Part shown: positions 27,823 to 36,415 of the stretch, one piece after another
How positions within the stretch are numbered: the stretch's first letter is position 1
How the letters are laid out: each line of letters begins with the position of its first letter
Source of the DNA: Afipia clevelandensis ATCC 49720
GTDB taxonomy: Bacteria; Pseudomonadota; Alphaproteobacteria; Rhizobiales; Xanthobacteraceae
DNA length: 64,000 nucleotides
Assembly: GCF_000336555.1 (NCBI RefSeq)
Contig: NZ_KB375281.1
Coordinates: 3,571,848 to 3,635,847, forward strand
Direction: 5' to 3'
Position numbers and translations under genes: made by a program
The notes under the pieces: model-generated
Told to the model about the DNA's origin: nothing
The model's input: the letters and a program-made list of their open reading frames with translations, nothing else
Database searches by the model: none

Positions 27823-28176
27823 CTAGCTTTCCGGCGGCGGAACGAAGCAGAGGATTCCTGCCTCGGGCGTGTAGCAGAGGACCGCTCCGCCGGTAGGGTT
27901 GTCGCGCTCATCGAGGATCCGCTCCGCTGGAATGCGGAGCCAGAATGCCGACGAGATATGCCACCTGTGGTCGATCTTGACCTCATAGCCCCGGCTGTCC
28001 CGCCGCACCTCAGCCGTGCGGCAATCCGAAATGGAGCAACATTCCGCGCCGGTTCCCGGCTGCTTCAGGCTTTTGAACCACGGCGCCAGCCGCGGGTCGG
28101 CATTGTCAGGCGGCTGGGCATGGACTGGCGTTATCAAGAGTGCGGTTGCTGCGGTTCTCATCAGGAATGTTCGCAT
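27823..28176 (-). CDS. Small exported protein, unknown function
   Basis: The 117-residue product starts at an ATG with GGAGG 6 bases upstream; a longer frame is not needed. MRTFLMRTAATALLITPVHA is a signal peptide. The mature protein has the segments ECCSISDCRTAEV and LCYTPEAGILCFVPP, giving four or five cysteines that could form disulfides, and a conserved-looking HISSAFWLRIPAERILDERDNPTGGAVLC. It looks like a periplasmic protein of the kind found in Bradyrhizobium-type genomes, but I do not know a name. It diverges from the MBL-fold gene at 28350. Confidence 0.8.
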   Translation of the reverse strand: MRTFLMRTAATALLITPVHAQPPDNADPRLAPWFKSLKQPGTGAECCSISDCRTAEVRRDSRGYEVKIDHRWHISSAFWLRIPAERILDERDNPTGGAVLCYTPEAGILCFVPPPES

Positions 28177-28349
28177 GCTGACCTCCGTCAAGACAGATGC
28201 GGCCGCCCCCGGGCTGGCTTGGTGCTTCAACTCCCCAATTAGCGACAATACGCCGTCAGGCCGGCATCGCAATCAGCCGGCGGCGCTCGTGTATACTGAG
28301 CCCGTCCCGGCTGGGTTGACTTCCGCTTGTCGTTCGACAGGAGCCCTCG

Positions 28350-29159
28350 ATGCGATTGCGCCTGATCCTCGCTTTCATTGCTCTCGTCCTGCCGATCCAT
28401 GCAGCCGCGCAGGACAAGCCGCTGCCGAGCGAGTGCCTCGCGATGGCGCAGTCGTTGCCGCGGGTGAGGTATGCCAGCCTGTCGCGGGTGGCGGCCGGCA
28501 GAGGCGAGGTGACGATCACCTATGCGGGGCACTCGACCTACATCATTGAGACGCCGGGCGGTGTGACTATCGCCACCGATTTCAGCGGCGCCTATACTGC
28601 CGGAAAATCGCCCAACGTGGTGACGATGAACCGGGCGCATACAACGCACTACACGCTCAATCCAGATCCCGGCATCGCCCATGTTCTGCACGGTTGGGGT
28701 GAGGGTGGCCAGCCGGCGCGGCATTCCAGAATGATCGGCGACGTGCTGATCCGGAACGTCACCACCGACATCCGCGCCTTCCGGTTCGATTCCGAAGCGC
28801 TGCAGAAGGACGGCAACTCGATCTTCATCTTCGAGGTCGCGGGCCTGTGCGTCGGCCATCTCGGTCATCTGCATCATCCGCTGGACGAGACGCACTACGC
28901 GGCGATCGGCCGTCTCGACATCGTGATGGTGCCGATCGACGGCACGTTCACGATGTCGCTCGATGGCGTATCCGAAATCACGCGGCGGCTGCGTTCCTCC
29001 ATCGTGCTGCCGATGCACCGCTTCGCGACGCCGCTCAGTGAATTTCTGGCGCGGATGAACGGGCAGTTCGAGATAGACATCCGTCCCGAGCGGTCGTTCA
29101 CCGTTTCGCGCGATACCTTGCCGCAGAAACCGACCATGATCGTGCTGGACGGAGTCTAG
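28350..29159 (+). CDS. Exported metallo-beta-lactamase-fold protein (UlaG-like) with altered metal motif
   Basis: The start has AGGAG 6 bases upstream and a signal peptide (MRLRLILAFIALVLPIHAAAQ). The 269-residue protein shows the UlaG/COG2220 pattern: ITYAGHSTYIIETPGGVTIATDF, then VGHLGHLHHPLDETH...RLDIVMVPIDG, and a later VLPMHRF. The usual HxHxDH metal site is reduced to NRAHTTHY, so one zinc ligand set is incomplete. It may bind a single metal or have lost hydrolysis. It converges on the minus-strand gene that ends at 29163. Confidence 0.85.
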   Translation: MRLRLILAFIALVLPIHAAAQDKPLPSECLAMAQSLPRVRYASLSRVAAGRGEVTITYAGHSTYIIETPGGVTIATDFSGAYTAGKSPNVVTMNRAHTTHYTLNPDPGIAHVLHGWGEGGQPARHSRMIGDVLIRNVTTDIRAFRFDSEALQKDGNSIFIFEVAGLCVGHLGHLHHPLDETHYAAIGRLDIVMVPIDGTFTMSLDGVSEITRRLRSSIVLPMHRFATPLSEFLARMNGQFEIDIRPERSFTVSRDTLPQKPTMIVLDGV

Positions 29160-29162
29160 GTT

Positions 29163-30308
29163 TCAGAACGCCGCGGCGAGATCCTTCGCGCCCTGCAGGT
29201 TGACCTGATTGTCCATCCGCGCGTCGGTCGCAGCGAGCAACCTTGCGACAGTGTTGTTGCGGATCGCCACCGGATTGCGCTCATAGCCGTTGCGCTGGAA
29301 GAAATTCGAGGTCGGAACGATCACGCGCAGTGACTGCGGCATCGACACCATGTCGAAACCGTTGCCGTCGCCAGTCAGGTTCATCATTTCAAGCTCGGCG
29401 GCGGTGAGCGGCGCGTTGTGGCCCTTGCGCTTGGCGAAGGTCACCGAGTCCATCAGCTTGAGCGTCTGCAGCACCGGGCCGACATCCATGTCGAGATTGA
29501 GCGCATGGACCCCGATGCCGCGCGGCGTGACGCCGAGTTTTTCATGCGCGCTCCACTGGTTCGGTACGGTTTTGCAGAACGCGACCATCTGCTGGACGAT
29601 GGCGGCCTTGCGCTGCAGGTCGGCTTTCTGCGCGCCGCTGGCTTGATGCGCCTTGTCGTGCATGGCCTTGACCACAAGGCCGCCGTGTTCCGCGAGGATG
29701 CTGATGGTGTTGGTGGTCAGAAGCTGGTTGTAGCCGAGCGCGGTGGAGATCGCACGGGCTCCGGGGCGAGTGCCTTCCAGCCCGGCCTGCACATCGTACT
29801 TGCCGTTGCCGCCGGATTCAAAGCTGTAGACCCGCACCGCCTGATCGCGCGTCAGGCCGAAGCTCGCCGCCACCCGCGCATAGGCGCGCTTGTAGTCGAT
29901 CTCGTTGACTGGCTTGCGCGGCGAGAAATTGAAATGCTGCTGCGCCTGGGCGAGGAAATCTGCCACCACGGGCAGCGGTGCGCGCGGTTTCGGCTGTTTT
30001 TCCGGCGGCGTGGGATCGCGCGGCTTCGGTGGGCCGCTATAGACAGGCGGCTGGGTCAGGACGTAGTCCTCGGCAACGATAGTCTCGCCGTTGCGGCGTT
30101 TGGCGAAGCGCGCGCGCCGCTTCTCGCTGATCGTGCTCCAGTAGGCAGAGGCGGCTTCCTCAAACGGCTCGCGCACGGCGTTATACTCGGCGAGCTTGCG
30201 GCGATAGTCCGCCATCTGCTGCGGCGTCTGGGCGATGGCGGCAGAAAACCACGCTGCGGCACATGCCGCAGCCGCAAGGCCTGTGACCGCGCGTGAACGG
30301 GGCCTCAC
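29163..30308 (-). CDS. Exported protein of unknown function (lysozyme-like motif possible)
   Basis: The GTG at 30308 is chosen because it overlaps the stop of the thioesterase gene (GTGA), giving a 381-residue precursor with a signal peptide ending near SAAIAQTP. A Pro-rich linker (about residues 85-105) follows a helical segment. The central part has RVYSFESGGNGKYDVQAG followed by ALGYNQLL, a pattern that recalls lytic transglycosylase/lysozyme folds with a catalytic Glu, but the match is only local. The C-terminal part is not recognised. Coupling to a thioesterase gene is unusual. Function undetermined. Confidence 0.75.
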   Translation of the reverse strand: MRPRSRAVTGLAAAACAAAWFSAAIAQTPQQMADYRRKLAEYNAVREPFEEAASAYWSTISEKRRARFAKRRNGETIVAEDYVLTQPPVYSGPPKPRDPTPPEKQPKPRAPLPVVADFLAQAQQHFNFSPRKPVNEIDYKRAYARVAASFGLTRDQAVRVYSFESGGNGKYDVQAGLEGTRPGARAISTALGYNQLLTTNTISILAEHGGLVVKAMHDKAHQASGAQKADLQRKAAIVQQMVAFCKTVPNQWSAHEKLGVTPRGIGVHALNLDMDVGPVLQTLKLMDSVTFAKRKGHNAPLTAAELEMMNLTGDGNGFDMVSMPQSLRVIVPTSNFFQRNGYERNPVAIRNNTVARLLAATDARMDNQVNLQGAKDLAAAF

Positions 30309-31093
30309 ATGAACACCGCGACGTTCTGCCGGCTGACCAGAATGGGCTGGCGGGCGGAATTCCACAGCGTGGTCGCCTGGCTGGAATAGCCGCCGACGAC
30401 ATTCTCCGCCTTGGTTTGCAGCAGCCACCAGCCGTCCTGGGTCTCCGGCATGTCGGTGAGCAGATCGACGGCCCACGTCATGGTGCTGATCGGTCCCGGC
30501 CGTTCAAACAGCACCAGCGCTGCGGGCGGCGGCGCGTCGGTGAGCGCGACCAGCGCCGACATTGTCGCCGGCTTCGCCGGGTCCTGATGACGCAGCCAGA
30601 TCGAGAAGTTCGGATTCTGGCTTTGGCTGAACGGCGGATGCCCGCCGGCGAAACGGCCTTCAAAGTGCTGGATGAAGTTCAGTCCCGGAATCTTGCGGAA
30701 GAACGGTGGGCAAGCTTCGGGTTCCGGCACGCTGGGCGCCGCGAGACTACCATAGGCAACAGCGGAGGTGCGCGCCGTGCCGTAGCAGAGCGTCGCGCGT
30801 GTCGCGAGGCCGCCTTCGCCGAACAGTTCGACGCCGACGAACACGGTGGACTTGCCTTTCCGCAGCAGCGTCGGGCGGATCATCACGGTGCCGGCGGCCG
30901 GACCGACAAAGCTGAACTGCGCGGAGCGTAACGGCGGCAGGTCGGAGAAATGCTGCGCCACGCTTTCCAGACAGAAGGCTGCGGTCAGGCCGCCATAGAT
31001 GGTTCGCCCTTGCAGCCAGTCTTCCGTCGCGGTGACGGAACTGGTGTCGGCCTCCGCGGTCATGCTTGCCATCAGTGCGGTGAAATCAATCAT
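30305..31093 (-). CDS. Acyl-CoA thioesterase (TesB-like, double hotdog)
   Basis: The 262-residue protein has two tandem hotdog units: RTIYGGLTAAFCLESVAQHF in the first, with the strands SAQFSFVGPAAGTVMIRPTLLRKGKSTVFVGVE, and the second around TMSALVALTDAPPPAALVLF and STMTWAVDLLTDMPE. WWLLQTKAENVVGGYSSQATTLWN is the typical C-terminal catalytic-side sequence. It likely hydrolyses medium to long acyl-CoAs in the cytoplasm. The next gene on the strand starts inside its stop codon. Confidence 0.88.
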   Translation of the reverse strand: MIDFTALMASMTAEADTSSVTATEDWLQGRTIYGGLTAAFCLESVAQHFSDLPPLRSAQFSFVGPAAGTVMIRPTLLRKGKSTVFVGVELFGEGGLATRATLCYGTARTSAVAYGSLAAPSVPEPEACPPFFRKIPGLNFIQHFEGRFAGGHPPFSQSQNPNFSIWLRHQDPAKPATMSALVALTDAPPPAALVLFERPGPISTMTWAVDLLTDMPETQDGWWLLQTKAENVVGGYSSQATTLWNSARQPILVSRQNVAVFM

Positions 31094-31453
31094 CGTCTTG
31101 CGCCTGTTCCAGAAATTGTCCGCAATTGTATCGCGGCTTTTGATGTTTAAGTCGTCATGCCGCCCATGCGGTGCGACTCAACTGGCGGAATCATACGTGG
31201 CATGCTGGCCATTGGAAGTTCTTGCGCCGTCCCGGGCGAATTCCACCCCTGGAACGGGCGTTGAAAAACATGTCCGCACCGCTTGCAAGTCCGCTTTGAC
31301 TCATCGCGGACTCAATCTGTCAGTAGGACTGACCGAATCGAGTTATCAACAGGCGTTTCGGCTGCTCTTTCGAATCATTCTCGCTTCACGTTACGAGATC
31401 GTCTCAAATGTGACGCTTGGGTGACTGTGGCGTTCGCGTGCGGGGCGACGATC
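31094..31453. other. 360-base gap between divergent genes
   Basis: No RNA gene, convincing promoter or repeat was found. The DNA is GC-moderate, and TTGACT at 31297-31302 resembles a -35 element but has no clear -10 at the correct distance. Frames that cross it are not supported by start sites or codon pattern. Confidence 0.4.
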
Positions 31454-31687
31454 ATGAACAAACTTGTTTCGCCGAAAGGCATTGTGTCGCGTGAGTCGTC
31501 GAAGCTGTTTGGCGATGTTCCGAAGCCGGATCGCGCCGAATGGGAAAAGACACTCAAGGCGCTGAAGCCGTGGTTGAGCCCCGAAAAGTTCGCGGAGACC
31601 GAGGCCATTCACTGGCGCATGTTCGAGCGCGCAAATCGCTGGCACGAAAATTTTTCGTTGTCGTCGGACGATCCCGCAGCCTCCTGA
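31454..31687 (+). CDS. Small protein of unknown function
   Basis: The 77-residue product (MNKLVSPKGIVSRESSKLFGD...) is soluble and charged, with an amphipathic helix in DRAEWEKTLKALKPWLSPEKFAETEAIHWRMFERANRW. A GACGATC upstream gives no strong ribosome binding site. Codon use is like that of neighbouring genes, which favours a real gene. It lies in the gap before the convergent MFS gene and has no operon partner. Confidence 0.5.
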   Translation: MNKLVSPKGIVSRESSKLFGDVPKPDRAEWEKTLKALKPWLSPEKFAETEAIHWRMFERANRWHENFSLSSDDPAAS

Positions 31688-31710
31688 ATCCGAACGAGTG
31701 CGGCGTGCGA

Positions 31711-33408
31711 TCACACGCTGCTGGCTGATGGTTCGATTTCCACATTTCCGCCCTTGGCGCGATCCGGCGTTTCATCCTTCCAGCGCACCGATCCCAGCGG
31801 CCGCTCCAGCATGCGGTGAATCTTGATCGGCTCCGGCCCAAGGTGGAATTCGATCGCCTTGAGCTGGATTTCCCGCTCCGACTGGGTCGAGCGATTGCGC
31901 TGGCGCAGATAATCGAGCCAGGTCGGGCAGTGATAACGCTCGATCCACAGTTCCGGATCGGTGATGTCGCGGGCGATCGACCAGTCATAGGCACCGTTGC
32001 GCTGACGGATCGCCTGAAGCTGCAGCATCGTGGTGTAGAAGGCGCGTGCCTGCTGCTGGTTCACGCGATATTCGATCTCGACCACGATGGGTCCGCTACG
32101 CGGCGTGATGGCGAGGTTGACTTCCGGCTCTTCCAGCGCATCGACCGCGTCGTTATTCGTCCCTTCCGTGGACGGCATGCGGAACCAGATCGCAAGGACC
32201 GGCGATACAAACATCGCTGCGCCCGCGATGAGCAAGGCGTTGTTGAGCCCGACGATGTTGGCGACATAGCCCCACAGCCAACTCCCGATTGCGACGCCGC
32301 CGGCGATTGCGGCCTGATAGGCTGCCAGCGCACGCCCCGCGACCCAGCGCGGCGTCGAGAGTTGCACGCCGATATTGAACAGCGTCACCGCGATCATCCA
32401 GGATGAGCCGGCCACCACCAGTCCGGCCCCGGTGAGCACCGGCCAGCGGCTCAGGGCGAGGATACAGATCGCCAGCCCCATGGTCAGCGCGCAAAGCCGG
32501 ACGGCGGCTTCGCTGCTCAGGCGGGCGCGGACGCTGGAAATGTTGAGCGCGCCGAGCACGCCGCCGATGCCGAAACAGCCGAGCATGATGCCGTAGGTTT
32601 GCGCGCTGCCGTGAAGGGTGTCGCGCGATACCAGCGGCAGCAGCGCGAGCACCGAGCCGCCCGCGATGCCGGTCACCAGCGTGCGATACAGCACAATCCG
32701 GATCGAGGGCGAATGGATGATGTAACGCACGCCGGAGACCACGGCGCGGCGCAGCCGCTCCGGCGGCAGCCGCGACGGCTCCAGCGTGCGCTGCCAGAGA
32801 TAAAGCACGATAATCAGCGGAATATAGAGCAGCACGTTGGACACGAACGCGGCCACCGCGCCCGCAGCGGCCACGATGATGCCGCCCAGCGCCGGGCCAA
32901 AGCTGCGCGCGATATTGTAGCTGATGCCGTTCAGCGCCACCGCCGAGGGCAGCGTCTCGGGCGGAACCTGTTCGCTGACCGAGGCCTGCCATGACGGGCC
33001 GAACAGTGCCATGCCGCTGCCGATCATGAAGCAGAACAGCAGCAGGCTGTTAGGCGTGATGGCATTGACGTAGGCGAGAGTCGCCAGCGTGACCCCGCCG
33101 ATGAGCCCGAGCGACAGCGCAATCAGGCCGACGATGCGGCGGTCGTACATGTCGGCGATGGCGCCGGCGGCCAGCGAGAGGAGCATGATCGGCATCATCA
33201 GTGCGGTCTGCACCAGCGCCACCATGCCGGCCGAGGAGGTCATCTGGGTCATGGCCCATGCGGCGCCGACGCCGTTGATCATCAGCCCGAGATTGGTGAG
33301 CAGGCTGGCCGTCCAGATTCTCCGGAACACGGCATGGCGCAGCGGCGCGGTGATTCCGTCGGCCGAGAAAAGCGAGCTTTTGGCGGATTTATCGGTCGTC
33401 GTGCTCAC
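31711..33408 (-). CDS. MFS transporter with C-terminal soluble domain (MFS_3/EntS-like)
   Basis: From the GTG at 33408 (VSTTTDKSAK, with AGAGG upstream) the protein has 565 residues; a TTG further upstream is less likely. Twelve membrane helices are predicted in residues 30-430, with LSLAAGAIADMYDRRIVGL as the A-type motif and GFGIGGVLGALN-like spacing. About 130 C-terminal residues (EVNLAITPRSGPIVVEIEYRV...) form a soluble domain of ferredoxin-like (Dabb/antibiotic monooxygenase) type seen in this MFS subfamily. Exporters of this group move siderophores, drugs or other organics. The substrate is unknown. Confidence 0.88.
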   Translation of the reverse strand: MSTTTDKSAKSSLFSADGITAPLRHAVFRRIWTASLLTNLGLMINGVGAAWAMTQMTSSAGMVALVQTALMMPIMLLSLAAGAIADMYDRRIVGLIALSLGLIGGVTLATLAYVNAITPNSLLLFCFMIGSGMALFGPSWQASVSEQVPPETLPSAVALNGISYNIARSFGPALGGIIVAAAGAVAAFVSNVLLYIPLIIVLYLWQRTLEPSRLPPERLRRAVVSGVRYIIHSPSIRIVLYRTLVTGIAGGSVLALLPLVSRDTLHGSAQTYGIMLGCFGIGGVLGALNISSVRARLSSEAAVRLCALTMGLAICILALSRWPVLTGAGLVVAGSSWMIAVTLFNIGVQLSTPRWVAGRALAAYQAAIAGGVAIGSWLWGYVANIVGLNNALLIAGAAMFVSPVLAIWFRMPSTEGTNNDAVDALEEPEVNLAITPRSGPIVVEIEYRVNQQQARAFYTTMLQLQAIRQRNGAYDWSIARDITDPELWIERYHCPTWLDYLRQRNRSTQSEREIQLKAIEFHLGPEPIKIHRMLERPLGSVRWKDETPDRAKGGNVEIEPSASSV

Positions 33409-33501
33409 AAAGGCCTCTGGACGATTCACGGAAAGCGGGCGGAGCGGCCGCAACGGCAGCCGCGACTGTGTTACAATCGGAGTGCATTGAAAAGGGATTT
33501 G

Positions 33502-33930
33502 CTACCAGCGCCACTGTCCGTCGGCGGTCCAGCGCGAGCGATATCCGGTCAGGCGCATCCAGCGCGTGATGATCTGGTCGAAGCCGGTGATGTAGTCGCA
33601 CGCGGCGTCGCGGGACCATTTTCCATCCGCCTTGATGTCGGCGATGGTTTTCTCGCTGGCATAGGAAAAGAGCTGAAGCGGCTTGGCGGGATCGTTGACT
33701 TCCGAACGGTTGGCGATCAGTTCGCGGTCCAGCTTGTTGAACACGACGCAGGGCGTGCTGGCATAGGTTAGCCGTTGCTCGTCGACGACAACCCGCGCGT
33801 TGTCCGGCGGCGGCTCTACCTTGTAGGAGAAAAGGATCGCGGCGGCCGCGATCAGGACGGCGAGGATGGCGCTGGTCAAAATCGGCCAGAGCCTGGACCT
33901 GACATCGCTCGCGGGAATCGGTTGCGCCAT
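33502..33930 (-). CDS. Membrane-anchored small protein, unknown function
   Basis: The 142-residue protein starts at MAQPIPASDVR and has one N-terminal membrane helix (about residues 15-37) with the rest periplasmic. The mature part has two cysteines (STPCVVFN and DAACDYITG) that may form a disulfide. No strong ribosome binding site is visible and an upstream start is possible. The gene lies between the MFS exporter and the TctC-type gene, all on the minus strand, but with gaps of 93 and 71 bases. I do not recognise it. Confidence 0.6.
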   Translation of the reverse strand: MAQPIPASDVRSRLWPILTSAILAVLIAAAAILFSYKVEPPPDNARVVVDEQRLTYASTPCVVFNKLDRELIANRSEVNDPAKPLQLFSYASEKTIADIKADGKWSRDAACDYITGFDQIITRWMRLTGYRSRWTADGQWRW

Positions 33931-34001
33931 GGACTCGATGCTAGCATGGCCGGACGGAATGGTCCCGGATGCAGCGGGGACGCTGCACCCGGGCGTGGCG
34001 G

Positions 34002-35021
34002 TTACTGAGGCTGGATCTTGGCGAATTGGGCGACCTTGCCCCACTTTTCGGTCTCGGCGATGACAAAGGCCTGCATCTCTTCAGGCGTGTTGCCAATCGG
34101 CTCGCCGCCCAGCTTGCGGATGCGCTCGATGCCCTCCGGAGACTTGATATACTTGATGATGCTGGCATTGAGCTTCATCACGATATCCTTCGACACCTTG
34201 GCCGGGGCGGCGACAGTGAACCACGACGCGGCGTCGTACCCCTTCACGGTGTCAGCGATCGGCGGAATGTTCGGCAGCAGCGGCCATTTCTCCGCGGTGC
34301 TCACTGCCAGCGGACGCACGTTGCCGGCTTCAGCGAACGGCAGCACCGCCGGAAGATTGTCGATCATGACATGGACGCGGCCGGCCACGAGGTCGGTCAG
34401 GGCCGGTGCGCTGCCCTTGTAAGGCACATGCACGATGTCGATGCCGGTCATCGACTTGAACAGTTCGGTGGACAGGTGCGCCGTGCTGCCAAGGCCGGGC
34501 GTGCCGTAGAACAATTGTCCCGGCTTCGACTTCGCCAGCGCGATGAATTCGGCGACCGACTTCGCCTCCACCGACGGGGTGACCGACATAAGGTTCGGCA
34601 CCCGCGCGATAATGGTGACCGGCTGGATGTCCTTGATCGGATCGTAGGGCATGTTCTTCTGAACATACTTGTTGATCGCATGGGTACCGGGCGTGCCGAC
34701 AATGAACGTATATCCGTCCGGATCGGACTTCGCGACGAAATCGGCGGCGATATTGCCGCCCGCGCCGGGCTTGTTTTCGACGATGAACTGCTGGCCGTAC
34801 TCTTCCGAGAGCTTCTGCGCCACCAGGCGGCCGAGAATGTCGGTGGTGCCGCCGGCTGCGAAAGGCACGACGAATTTAACGGGACGATCCGGCCATGCGG
34901 AGGCTTTGGAGGTCTGGCTCAGGAACGGTGTGGCCGCCAGCGCGGCGCCGCCCGCCAGAATGCGGCGGCGAGTGATATGCGATCCTGAAACAGGCTGTAC
35001 GGAAGTCGGTCGCTTGGTCAT
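34002..35021 (-). CDS. Tripartite tricarboxylate transporter substrate-binding protein (Bug/TctC family)
   Basis: The 339-residue precursor has an N-terminal signal with TRRRILAGG, a possible Tat motif, cleaved near SKASAWPDRPV. Bug-family blocks follow: WPDRPVKFVVPFAAGGTTDI, NKPGAGGNIAADFVAK, YGTPGLGSTAHLSTELFK, HVPYKGSAPALTDLVAGRVHVMIDNLPA and TPEEMQAFVIAETEKW. Bug proteins bind carboxylates (citrate, aspartate, nicotinate and many unknown ones) in the periplasm. No tctA/tctB permease genes are adjacent, so it is an orphan binding protein. It diverges from the TAXI operon with 319 bases between. Confidence 0.92.
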   Translation of the reverse strand: MTKRPTSVQPVSGSHITRRRILAGGAALAATPFLSQTSKASAWPDRPVKFVVPFAAGGTTDILGRLVAQKLSEEYGQQFIVENKPGAGGNIAADFVAKSDPDGYTFIVGTPGTHAINKYVQKNMPYDPIKDIQPVTIIARVPNLMSVTPSVEAKSVAEFIALAKSKPGQLFYGTPGLGSTAHLSTELFKSMTGIDIVHVPYKGSAPALTDLVAGRVHVMIDNLPAVLPFAEAGNVRPLAVSTAEKWPLLPNIPPIADTVKGYDAASWFTVAAPAKVSKDIVMKLNASIIKYIKSPEGIERIRKLGGEPIGNTPEEMQAFVIAETEKWGKVAQFAKIQPQ

Positions 35022-35340
35022 ATTTTTGCAGTCTCCATCCCGCCCGCTGTGCGGGCCTTGTTGTTGTCACCGGATTGGCCGGTGCTGTCAGCGTTCTAAA
35101 GCATCCATCAGGGCTTGGCCATGTGAGCCGTGCCTGCAGGCGTGAGGCGAGGAGCCTGCAGCGGCGTTATTACCCGCGCACGACGGTTCCTTCTCGCAGC
35201 GCAGCAAAAGCGGATCGCGCGTCCTAGACCAATGTCTAGGGCCGGTCATGCCGGTCTTATTGCGTTCTTGCCCATGTCACGGGTTGACCGCGTGCGCTCA
35301 TCCGTCCAATTTCGCGCGAAATTTTAAAAAGGATCAGCGA
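35022..35340. promoter_or_regulatory. Divergent control region between TctC-type and TAXI genes
   Basis: The 319 bases hold a perfect 18-bp palindrome (separate entry), a hairpin CTGCAGGC/GCCTGCAG (35134-35141 and 35154-35161) and a direct repeat of GCCGGTC just after the palindrome. A weak -35/-10 pair (TTGACC at 35284, CAATTT at 35307, 17-base spacing) could start transcription about 20 bases before the TAXI gene. Confidence 0.5.
35223..35240. promoter_or_regulatory. Perfect 18-bp inverted repeat, candidate operator
   Basis: CCTAGAC-CAAT-GTCTAGG is an exact palindrome with 7-base arms. It lies 101 bases before the TAXI start codon. Length and symmetry suit a dimeric regulator (NarL/LuxR, GntR or MarR type). 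Chance occurrence of such an exact 7+7 repeat in one gap is low. Confidence 0.6.
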
Positions 35341-36288
35341 ATGAAGAAGACCCTGTTTGCCGCCGCCGTCCTGTCCGCCACTGCGCTGGCCGCGCCAGCC
35401 GCTCATGCCCAGCAGTTCATCAACATTCTCACCGGCGGAACGTCGGGCGTCTATTATCCGCTCGGTGTGGCGATCGGAAAAATCTACGGCGAAAAGATTT
35501 CCGGCGTTAAAACCCAGGTGCAGGCCACCAAGGCCTCGGTCGAGAATCTCAATCTGATCGAGCAGGGCCGCGGTGAACTCGCCTTCACCCTCGGTGACTC
35601 GCTGAAGGCCGCAGTCGACGGCGATGAGGAAGCGGGCTTCAAGAAGAAGCTGGATAAGCTGCGCACCATCGGCGCGATCTATCCGAACTACATCCAGATC
35701 GTCGCGACCGCCGACAGCGGCATCAAGACGCTCGCCGATCTCAAGGGCAAGACGCTGTCGGTCGGCGCGCCGAAGTCGGGCACCGAACTCAACGCGCGCG
35801 CGATCCTGAAAGCGGCGGGTCTGAGCTACAAGGATCTCGGCAAGGTCGAATACCTGCCGTTCGCCGAGTCGGTCGACCTGATGAAGAACCGTCAGCTCAA
35901 CGCCACGCTGCAGTCGGCGGGCCTTGGCGTCGCGTCGCTGAAGGATCTGTCCAGCTCAACCGAAATCAACGTGGTCTCGGTGCCGAAGGCTGTCGTTGAC
36001 AAGATCGGACCTCCGTTCGTGTCGGTCACCATCCCGGCCAACACCTATACCGGTCAGAAGGCCGACGTTCCGACCGCCGCCGTGGTGAACTATCTCGTCA
36101 CCAGTTCGGCGGTCTCCGACGACCTCGCATATCAAATGACCAAGCTGATCTTCGAGTCGCTGCCGGAACTTGCGAATGCCCATGTCGCCGGCAAGGACAT
36201 CAAGCTGGAAACCGCGGCCACCGGCAGTCCGGCGCCGCTGCATCCGGGCGCGATCCGCTATTACAAGGAAAAGGGCCTGATCAAGTAA
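35341..36288 (+). CDS. TAXI-family TRAP transporter solute-binding protein
   Basis: AAGGA upstream of the ATG and a signal peptide ending at AHAQQF give a 315-residue precursor. The TAXI pattern is plain: NILTGGTSGVYYPLGVAIGKIY near the mature start, then ELAFTLGDSLKAAVDG, IGAIYPNYIQIVATADSGIKTLADLKGKTLSVGAPKSGTELNARAIL in pieces, and LHPGAIRYYKEKG at the end. TAXI proteins bind organic anions, including glutamate and C4- to aromatic carboxylates, in the periplasm. It is followed by the fused permease, forming a complete TRAP system. Confidence 0.95.
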   Translation: MKKTLFAAAVLSATALAAPAAHAQQFINILTGGTSGVYYPLGVAIGKIYGEKISGVKTQVQATKASVENLNLIEQGRGELAFTLGDSLKAAVDGDEEAGFKKKLDKLRTIGAIYPNYIQIVATADSGIKTLADLKGKTLSVGAPKSGTELNARAILKAAGLSYKDLGKVEYLPFAESVDLMKNRQLNATLQSAGLGVASLKDLSSSTEINVVSVPKAVVDKIGPPFVSVTIPANTYTGQKADVPTAAVVNYLVTSSAVSDDLAYQMTKLIFESLPELANAHVAGKDIKLETAATGSPAPLHPGAIRYYKEKGLIK

Positions 36289-36319
36289 GGCCGGAAGACT
36301 TGCCGGATAAAGAAGACAT

Positions 36320-36344
36320 GATGCCCGGGCTTGTCCCGGGCATC
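36320..36344. repeat. Palindromic repeat between binding protein and permease genes
   Basis: GATGCCCGGG-CTTGT-CCCGGGCATC is a perfect 10-bp stem, followed by CCACGTCTTTG, a tail shared with the repeat at 39733. Repeats of this place often lower expression of the distal gene, which would favour excess of the binding protein over the permease. Confidence 0.7.
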
Positions 36345-36415
36345 CACGTCTTTGCCGGCTATGACGGACTAGGCGTTGGGGCTTTAAGCGCTGCAAGGCG
36401 CGCGGGGACTGGGAC

